A stretch of 20,138 bases of DNA, taken from the IMG/VR virus record IMGVR_UViG_3300042567_000345, positions 1 to 20,138 of that record; one strand, 5' to 3'. Within the stretch, counting starts at the first letter, position 1. Each line of letters opens with the position of its first letter. The stretch is from a virus. The notes below the pieces were generated by a model, which saw only the letters and a program-made list of their open reading frames with translations, was not told where the DNA came from and ran no database searches. Shown here piece after piece: positions 16,163 to 20,138 of this stretch. A program made the translations under genes and the position numbers.

Positions 16163-16573
16163 TCAGAGGCTCACTGAGAACAGCGAGAAATCAAGGTCCA
16201 TTTGGTACCAACCTTCTTTTTCAATAGGCTCTGACAAAGAACTTGATACCAGTTGTGAGCTAAGAACTCTTACGCTTGAACTGGCAACATTCCCTTGAAT
16301 CTGATCCCCTTCTCCAAGGAGCTTGATTAATCTTTCTGAGATTTGAAATAACCTGTCAACATCCGAATCATAAATAGAGTATCTAATTGCGTCATACCTG
16401 TTCCAGTATGACTCAACAGATGGGATATGTGGATTGTAATAGTAAATTACAAAAGGAGCTGTTTCTGTGCTGTAACCAATTACTGGGAAAAAATTCATAA
16501 CTTTCCCAGCAATATTAGCCAGAGTGGTATCTGCCTTAAGGTAAGTGTTTATAGAATAGACGCTAATTGGCAT
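16163..16573 (-). CDS. tail terminator / tail completion protein
   Basis: 136 residues with the alpha/beta layout of tail terminators (lambda gpU / SPP1 gp17 / DUF3168-like): an N-terminal helix SVYSINTYLKADTTLANIAG, a hydrophobic strand APFVIYYYNP (~39-48), a central YSIYDSDVDRLFQISERLIKLLG helix (residues ~65-87), and a final amphipathic strand YQMDLDFSLFSVSL. This protein caps the growing tube when it reaches the tape measure length and joins tail to head. Gene order (gp10-like, this gene, small gene, tube protein) supports the call. It starts 3 nt after the upstream TAG with an AAGG ribosome site. The family call is by pattern and position rather than by a signature residue. Confidence 0.78.
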   Translation of the reverse strand: MPISVYSINTYLKADTTLANIAGKVMNFFPVIGYSTETAPFVIYYYNPHIPSVESYWNRYDAIRYSIYDSDVDRLFQISERLIKLLGEGDQIQGNVASSSVRVLSSQLVSSSLSEPIEKEGWYQMDLDFSLFSVSL

Positions 16574-16576
16574 AAA

Positions 16577-17107
16577 CTACCTTACCACATCCACCCCGCC
16601 AGCACCTCTTGCGGTAAAACCTTGTCTAATAAATTCTTGTTTAAGGTTTTTAATAATAACTTGTTTTGCAATCTCTCTAATTTCTTTTCTTTTTGAAGGA
16701 ATCGCTACTTTTCTAACAGCTCTATAGAACTCCGAATAGCCTTGTGCAACAGAGGCTGATCTTACTTTCATAATCCCATTTCCTTTTCCTCTGATTACAC
16801 CACCACCTTTTTTACCAGTTAAAAGAATTGCAGATCCGATCTGGATGTTTCCACCATCTTTTCTAAATGACCCTTTTGGATATGGTTTTACTTTTAAAGT
16901 CATGCCTGTTGGACCAAATGGAATGATTTCGTATTGTAAATACTTTGCAGCCCTTCCTAGATCGGCTGTTGCCATCTTCATGTCACGCTTTGACCTCATC
17001 ATTGCCTGCACTTGTGCATGCTGAACTCGGACTGGTAGGACTGAATAGTAAATAGCAGCCATCTCTGTTTGAATCAAAGCTGACTTGTTAACCCGAATAC
17101 TAAGCAT
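16577..17107 (-). CDS. HK97 gp10-like head-tail protein
   Basis: 176 residues, basic, with a central GPTGMTLKVKPYPKGSF segment, then Gly-rich loops and KKGGGVIRGKGNGIMKVRS, and a long basic C-terminal helix (SEFYRAVRKVAIPSKRKEIREIAKQ onward). It sits between the head-closure gene and the tail terminator, the slot of HK97 gp10 / lambda gpZ type neck proteins that help join tail to head. Its ATG overlaps the 3' end of the upstream gene by 8 nt, indicating translational coupling. The C-terminus ends in a short Gly/Arg tail (TARGAGGVDVVR). The family call rests on size, charge, layout and synteny. Confidence 0.75.
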   Translation of the reverse strand: MLSIRVNKSALIQTEMAAIYYSVLPVRVQHAQVQAMMRSKRDMKMATADLGRAAKYLQYEIIPFGPTGMTLKVKPYPKGSFRKDGGNIQIGSAILLTGKKGGGVIRGKGNGIMKVRSASVAQGYSEFYRAVRKVAIPSKRKEIREIAKQVIIKNLKQEFIRQGFTARGAGGVDVVR

Positions 17108-17474
17108 TTTCCGTAATCTTCCTACAGGTTAAAAGAATCATTCTAACCTTACCGTTATAACCAGTTCTTTTATCAATGTTTACAATCTCTACTGGATAAT
17201 CAACTATTGAATTACCGTAGCGGTCAACTACATTTTGAATTTTATTGCTATAGTTTGCATACTGAGCATCTTTGTGTGAAATAAAAAATTCAACCTCGTC
17301 AATATTTGCAACATACGGATATGTTCTTCTTTCAGAAGACATTGACTGATACAGGGCTTTAATTGTTCCCGACATTGTGTATGATGTTGTTTGTTGCCCA
17401 GCAGCATTAACAGATGTTGTCTTAGTGTAGACATCCATTTTGTGCGGAAGGTTTATAAAAACACCGTTAGACAT
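17100..17474 (-). CDS. head closure / head-tail joining protein
   Basis: 124 residues, with the beta-barrel pattern of the SPP1 gp16 / HK97 gp7-like head-tail joining family (Phage_H_T_join): an N-terminal LPHKMDVYTKT strand, NAAGQQTTSY turn, GTIKALYQSMSSERRT (~37-52), a central VEFFISHKDA strand, and a final YNGKVRMILLTCRKI strand. The H-K-M-D-V-Y opening and a loop followed by hydrophobic strands are characteristic. It forms the ring that closes the portal channel after packaging. Its ATG abuts the TAA of the adaptor gene, and it overlaps the next gene by 8 nt, so the connector genes are a tightly coupled unit. Confidence 0.82.
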   Translation of the reverse strand: MSNGVFINLPHKMDVYTKTTSVNAAGQQTTSYTMSGTIKALYQSMSSERRTYPYVANIDEVEFFISHKDAQYANYSNKIQNVVDRYGNSIVDYPVEIVNIDKRTGYNGKVRMILLTCRKITENA

Positions 17475-18404
17475 TTAAACCACATAGTCCATTACAAACA
17501 GCGTGTAGTCCATAAGAAGGACATCTGCATCAATGTTGCCCGTTGTCTCAAAGAAGTTTGTGGTATTGATTTCATATCTAATTGTATCCATTTCAACTCT
17601 TTGAATTCCATGCCTTCTGAATTCAGAATCGTCATTCATCATGTCAACCAGCAAAAGATCCGCTGCCTGCTCAATATTGTTCGGAACAAATTGCCAACCA
17701 AAATCACCCTCAACTCTGTAAATACTTTGCTTATCAAATCTATTTACAAGCAAAAGAACATTCACGCTATCCAGAACAGATTTTCTAAATTGCAGGTAGT
17801 AGGAACTACCGAAGCTGTGAGGCTCTCTGATTTTCTCAATGTGATTTAAAGTTGCATCGGAGTAGTCGTGCAGAACCGTTTCATCATTTGTTCCTGGGTC
17901 GGATGTGACTTTCCTTAGCGTAGTGATTGGGTTTGGGATATGAAGTGTATTCTTCCCAGAACCCATGACCTCAAGATATTTATTAGGATAGTATTCAAAG
18001 GATTGACCACAGTAGGTATTAATAATATTCCTTACCTTTTTCTCCATCTTTTCAAACTTGTCATACCAATCGGTTTCAAGCTCTGGATGGTCTTCAAAGA
18101 AGGTGTCAATATCAATGTATGGCGTATAGACATTAAAGTATTGTGACTGTGTGTATGATGTCGCACTTATCGTATATGTAAAATCAGCACGATATCTTCC
18201 CGCAGCATTTAGCACATAGATACCAGAAGCTGCTTGACCATAGGTGATAGTATAAACTCCAGCACTTGATCTTGTTGCGTTTGTTGGACCAGAAACAAGT
18301 GATCCAAATTCATGGTATAAACTAACTGACACCACATTAGATGTAGGGTCGCTTGGAAGCGTTAAAGTTAGTGTTTTGCTTGTTTCAATCTTTACATCAT
18401 CCAT
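17475..18404 (-). CDS. head-tail adaptor with N-terminal Ig-like domain
   Basis: 309 residues. Residues ~5-93 look like an immunoglobulin-like beta sandwich (SLYHEFGS, SAGVYTITYG, and AGRYRADFTYTISATSYTQSQYFNV, the usual Tyr-rich strand pair). Residues ~94-309 fit a head-tail adaptor (HK97 gp6 / SPP1 gp15-like): a helix DTFFEDHPELETDWYDKFEKMEKKVRNIINTYCG, a beta domain with IPNPITTLRKV, and later helices (IEQAADLLLVDMMNDDSEFRRHG) that would contact the portal ring. Adaptors are normally nearer 100-200 residues, so the Ig-like domain is an addition, perhaps exposed at the neck. The ATG has no ribosome site; a TGTTATAAT box ends 6 nt before it, which would allow a leaderless transcript. Its TAA abuts the next ATG. 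Confidence 0.8.
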   Translation of the reverse strand: MDDVKIETSKTLTLTLPSDPTSNVVSVSLYHEFGSLVSGPTNATRSSAGVYTITYGQAASGIYVLNAAGRYRADFTYTISATSYTQSQYFNVYTPYIDIDTFFEDHPELETDWYDKFEKMEKKVRNIINTYCGQSFEYYPNKYLEVMGSGKNTLHIPNPITTLRKVTSDPGTNDETVLHDYSDATLNHIEKIREPHSFGSSYYLQFRKSVLDSVNVLLLVNRFDKQSIYRVEGDFGWQFVPNNIEQAADLLLVDMMNDDSEFRRHGIQRVEMDTIRYEINTTNFFETTGNIDADVLLMDYTLFVMDYVV

Positions 18405-18410
18405 AATACA

Positions 18411-18430
18411 ATTATAACAGTATTACTGTT
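18411..18430 (-). promoter_or_regulatory. extended -10 promoter with adjacent palindrome, connector operon
   Basis: Minus-strand TGT-TATAAT, a perfect extended -10 element (TATAAT at 18411-18416), with 6 nt to the ATG of the adaptor gene. Just upstream, and sharing one base with it, is a perfect palindrome AACAGT-AAT-ACTGTT (18416-18430), in the spacer between -10 and any -35. This is where a repressor or activator could bind. No convincing -35 is visible. There is no T run, so it is not a normal terminator. Confidence 0.5.
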
Positions 18431-18439
18431 TTTCAGCCT

Positions 18440-18601
18440 TTAAAAAGTCTGCATTGCTAATGACACTTCTAAATCATTTATTTTATTAGTGACATTTTGC
18501 GTATTAAGAATCCATTTTTCCCCATCCCAAACCCAAGTCTTTCCGTTAGCAGAATGCGTATCGTCAGTAGCTGGATTGGAGGGAAAATTGATAGCAGCCA
18601 T
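18440..18601 (-). CDS. small structural-type protein with W-x-WDG-x-x-W motif
   Basis: 53 residues, from an ATG at 18601 to TAA at 18440. The N-terminus FPSNPATDDTHSANGKTW followed by VWDGEKW is a motif pattern I recall from tail fibre and virion proteins of aquatic phages (F-P-x-x-P-x-x-x-D-T-x-x-x-x-G-x-x-W-x-W-D-G-x-x-W), where it forms a short beta unit often repeated or attached to fibres. A short helix NKINDLEVSLAM completes it. No ribosome site is present; a TATAAT box ends 11 nt before the ATG, inside the repeated 42-nt leader. The function is unknown; a virion decoration or fibre-associated role is inference. Confidence 0.72.
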   Translation of the reverse strand: MAAINFPSNPATDDTHSANGKTWVWDGEKWILNTQNVTNKINDLEVSLAMQTF

Positions 18602-18638
18602 AGTTAGTATCCATTATAGATTATAAAGAACTTTTTTA
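18597..18638 (-). promoter_or_regulatory. 42-nt promoter-like block, copy 2 (before the 53-residue gene)
   Basis: Aligns without gaps with the block at 18992-19033: 31 of 42 positions are identical by hand count. Shared parts are TAAAAAAG-x-TCT, then TATAAT (here 18613-18618), then GATA, then ACTATGGC containing the start codon. TATAAT ends 11 nt before the ATG in both. There is no Shine-Dalgarno site. Confidence 0.5.
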
Positions 18639-18645
18639 CGAATTT

Positions 18646-18996
18646 TTAAACAATTCTATTAACATAGCCAGAAATGTTAATAACATTTGCTGTTCCAGCA
18701 AACCCTCTAATAACAAGAGAGTTGTTCATAGGAAGCCCTGGGACAACTAGTGTTAATCCAGCCTCAGCAGGAATGGTTGATTCAATATGATCTGTGTTAG
18801 CAGTTGTTCCACCGTATTCAATGGTTAGTTTAACTGCACTTGTTGATGAGTTAACGGCATAAATCCAAATTTCATCTAATGATGATGTCCCAGAAACGCA
18901 AGTATGAATCAATGTACCAGCAGTTGCGGTATTAGCAATTACAATTTGCTTACCATCTGTTGAGCCAGATAAGAGTCGTTTAGAAAAGGTTGCCAT
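18646..18996 (-). CDS. small beta-rich virion-type protein, function unknown
   Basis: 116 residues, with a TGKQIVIAN-like opening (TDGKQIVIANTATAGTLIHT), a series of beta strands (SLDEIWIYAVN, AVKLTIEYGG, AEAGLTLVVPG) and the ending VINISGYVNRIV. The S/T/A/V-rich beta pattern and the SGYVNRI ending are what I recall from small, uncharacterised virion or decoration proteins in aquatic phages. It lies among head-proximal genes, downstream of the glycine-rich protein and before the connector block. It has a 42-nt promoter-like block upstream and no ribosome site, so it may have its own leaderless or near-leaderless transcript. A capsid decoration or fibre-base role is inference. Confidence 0.75.
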   Translation of the reverse strand: MATFSKRLLSGSTDGKQIVIANTATAGTLIHTCVSGTSSLDEIWIYAVNSSTSAVKLTIEYGGTTANTDHIESTIPAEAGLTLVVPGLPMNNSLVIRGFAGTANVINISGYVNRIV

Positions 18997-19033
18997 AGTC
19001 TATATCAATTATAATCCATTTAGAGCTTTTTTA
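18992..19033 (-). promoter_or_regulatory. 42-nt promoter-like block, copy 1 (before the 116-residue gene)
   Basis: The block starts at the TAA of the upstream Cys-rich gene and ends in the ATGGC of this gene. TATAAT is at 19008-19013, 11 nt before the ATG. It matches the copy at 18597-18638 in 31 of 42 positions without gaps, with the same spacing of the A-run, the TCT, the TATAAT and the start codon. Confidence 0.5.
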
Positions 19034-19204
19034 CCACTTATTATGAGGGCAATTTAAACCCTCAATAACAATAGATGTAACAAAACAGTTACATTCATGT
19101 TCGGTGCAATTTTTATTTTCTCCAAGATATTCACACTGCTCGCATATGCGAATACATTCTTTTTTCTCTTCTGTGAGATCTTGTAAGTTTTCCCAAATTA
19201 TCAT
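19031..19204 (-). CDS. 57-residue Cys-rich, probably zinc-binding protein
   Basis: 57 residues with seven Cys: C-x3-C-x2-C near the middle, then C-x4-C-x-C, then a final CP-x-x-KW. This spacing and the CP-x-x-KW ending resemble small zinc-knuckle-like proteins I recall from many marine and freshwater phage genomes, whose function is unknown. I chose the ATG at 19204 because it gives a 4-nt ATGA overlap with the stop of the upstream fibre gene. A longer frame starting at 19360 would run 160 nt inside that gene and has no such support. No signal peptide is visible. The upstream fibre protein and this gene are therefore translationally coupled, but a functional link is only inferred from that. 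Confidence 0.72.
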   Translation of the reverse strand: MIIWENLQDLTEEKKECIRICEQCEYLGENKNCTEHECNCFVTSIVIEGLNCPHNKW

Positions 19205-20136
19205 GCCCAGTATACCCAATGCTCCCATGTTCCAGACAGGTTTGTGTAAGTTGCTGTCCCAGCTTGTCCTGTACCCCATATTAGACCATTCGGGAATGAA
19301 CCGCAAGTTGATCCGTTCCAACCAGCACCTACAGCCCCATCCGAGTTTCCCCAGTTGCATGACTGCTGCACATTGTTAAAGAATCCATGACCACCTGCAT
19401 ATCCAAGAAATATCCTATACCCAGTTCTTGTTCCAGATGTTGTATAAATGTTTGTAAAGTTTGTTGTGTTGTATCTCTCGTATCCAGCAAAATAACCAGT
19501 ATGTCGTATATCCAAAGTATCTCTTTGAACAAGCAACCCCTGATATGGAATATCCAAACCCAATCTATTTACTGTTGCGGTTCCGTTGTATGGACTTGAA
19601 AAAACTCTTACCCAAGGTTTTGATTCAATATAATTTGGTGAATAATACAATTCAACTGCCGATGTCATTGCGCCATCTCTAAACCAATAATTTCCTGCTG
19701 GATAACCAAGGTTTTGCAAAAACATTGGTGATGTTGCTGGATTAGATTGCGTTCCGTATGCTGGTGGTTTCTGAAGAGGATACCTTACGACAACAATTCC
19801 AGATCCACCTTCACCACCTTTATTGGTATTGTTATAGTGGGAACCTCCACCACCTCCACCACCAGTATTTGAGCCAGCATCACCGCCTCTGGTATTAGTT
19901 TGTGCATTGTTACTACCACCGTATCCGCTATATCCATTATTATAACCAGCACCGCCAGAGTTAGAACCTACTGCCCCACCGCCTCCACCACCAATGCCTC
20001 CGTTACCACCGCTGCCAGCAGAATAAGCAGCTCCACCACCTCCACCGCCCCAATATAAATCAACACCAAGGATTGAAGAAAATTTTCCAGGACCACCATT
20101 TGGAAAATTTTCTTCAATCCTTGGTGTTGATTTATA
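19201..20136 (-). CDS. glycine-rich fibre / head-decoration protein, 5' end missing
   Basis: Partial: open from the window edge, stop TGA at 19201-19203, about 311 codons visible. The first ~12 visible residues lie in the suspect inverted repeat and are probably not real. From FSSILGVDLYW on there is a long Gly-rich tract (GGGGGG runs, NTGGGGGGG) ending in GGEGGSGIVVVRYP, a signature of glycine-rich fibre domains in many phages. The next ~190 residues form a globular C-terminal domain rich in Trp, Tyr and Gly (GNYWFRDGAMTSAVELYYSP near the start, CNWGNSDGAVGAGWNGSTCG, and a final WEHWVYWA), with faint resemblance to fibrinogen-like lectin domains. It is probably a glycan-binding tip. It lies upstream of the connector genes, not after the tail genes, so it may decorate the head. 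Confidence 0.78.
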   Translation of the reverse strand, partial: YKSTPRIEENFPNGGPGKFSSILGVDLYWGGGGGGAAYSAGSGGNGGIGGGGGGAVGSNSGGAGYNNGYSGYGGSNNAQTNTRGGDAGSNTGGGGGGGSHYNNTNKGGEGGSGIVVVRYPLQKPPAYGTQSNPATSPMFLQNLGYPAGNYWFRDGAMTSAVELYYSPNYIESKPWVRVFSSPYNGTATVNRLGLDIPYQGLLVQRDTLDIRHTGYFAGYERYNTTNFTNIYTTSGTRTGYRIFLGYAGGHGFFNNVQQSCNWGNSDGAVGAGWNGSTCGSFPNGLIWGTGQAGTATYTNLSGTWEHWVYWA

Positions 20137-20138
20137 TT
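20052..20138. repeat. perfect 38-bp inverted repeat at the window end (likely artefact)
   Basis: Bases 20052-20089 are the exact reverse complement of 20101-20138, with an 11-nt loop (20090-20100). The left arm encodes a plausible continuation of the glycine-rich protein (FSSILGVDLYW), while the right arm adds only antisense-derived residues. The repeat ends exactly at the last base. Most likely it is a fold-back chimera at a contig end. Confidence 0.9.

Noticed and set aside
17391-17849. Plus-strand open frame of 152 codons
   Set aside because: Antisense to the adaptor and head-closure genes, both well supported.
19205-19360. Longer N-terminus for the Cys-rich gene, starting at 19360
   Set aside because: Would overlap the fibre gene by 160 nt; the ATGA-coupled start at 19204 is far better placed.
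19760-20050. Repeated GGTGGTGGAGG-type DNA as a possible repeat array or CRISPR
   Set aside because: It is explained by Gly codons of the glycine-rich protein; no regular spacing or spacers.
20052-20138. Terminal palindrome as a hairpin telomere of a linear phage genome
   Set aside because: It lies within a coding frame for a fibre protein, one arm fits the protein family and the other does not, and no telomerase-type gene is in view.

Overview
This window is a stretch of a tailed double-stranded DNA phage (caudovirus). It carries the head-tail connector and tail morphogenesis genes of a siphovirus-like particle. Every gene I can support is on the minus strand, so transcription runs from base 20138 towards base 1. 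The base composition is AT-rich. The host cannot be read from the sequence. Several genes lack a Shine-Dalgarno site and instead have a -10-like box a few bases before the ATG, which would suit leaderless or nearly leaderless mRNAs. Together with a kinase-like domain whose motifs I recall mostly from actinobacterial and phage proteins, this makes an uncultivated low-GC actinophage a reasonable but unproven guess.

Layout in transcription order: (1) the 3' part of a glycine-rich fibre or head-decoration protein (19201-20136, 5' end missing at the window edge). (2) A 57-residue Cys-rich protein coupled to it by an ATGA overlap. (3) A 116-residue beta-rich protein and a 53-residue W-x-WDG-x-x-W protein, each preceded by a copy of the same 42-nt promoter-like block. 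(4) A connector block: adaptor with an Ig-like N-terminus (17475-18404), head-closure protein (17100-17474), HK97 gp10-like protein (16577-17107) and tail terminator (16163-16573). (5) A 64-residue protein and the major tail tube protein (15349-15927), with a promoter-like box before them and a terminator-like hairpin after them. (6) The tail assembly chaperone pair, joined by a -1 programmed frameshift (heptamer CCCAAAC at 14934-14940, hairpin 14895-14921). (7) A 3645-residue tape measure protein (3619-14556). (8) Two paralogous distal-tail-like proteins, the second carrying an extra array of 20-residue repeats. (9) A tail-tip protein with a PA14-like domain, cut off at base 1. There is no gene-free stretch over 300 bases; the longest gap is the 112-nt one that holds the terminator.

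The most unusual element is the tape measure. Its first ~1800 residues look like a normal TP901-1-type tape measure ending in the usual C-terminal LHGGEY motif. It then continues for about 1800 more residues and ends in a second copy of that motif. The added region contains a kinase-like domain (residues about 2168-2412) with a recognisable nucleotide-binding Lys, Glu, catalytic Asp/Asn and metal-binding Asp. The simplest reading is a tape measure with an inserted or appended cargo module that could be carried in the tail lumen and delivered at infection; that role is inference.

The last 87 bases form a perfect 38-bp inverted repeat around an 11-nt loop, ending exactly at the window edge. This is most likely a fold-back assembly artefact at a contig end.
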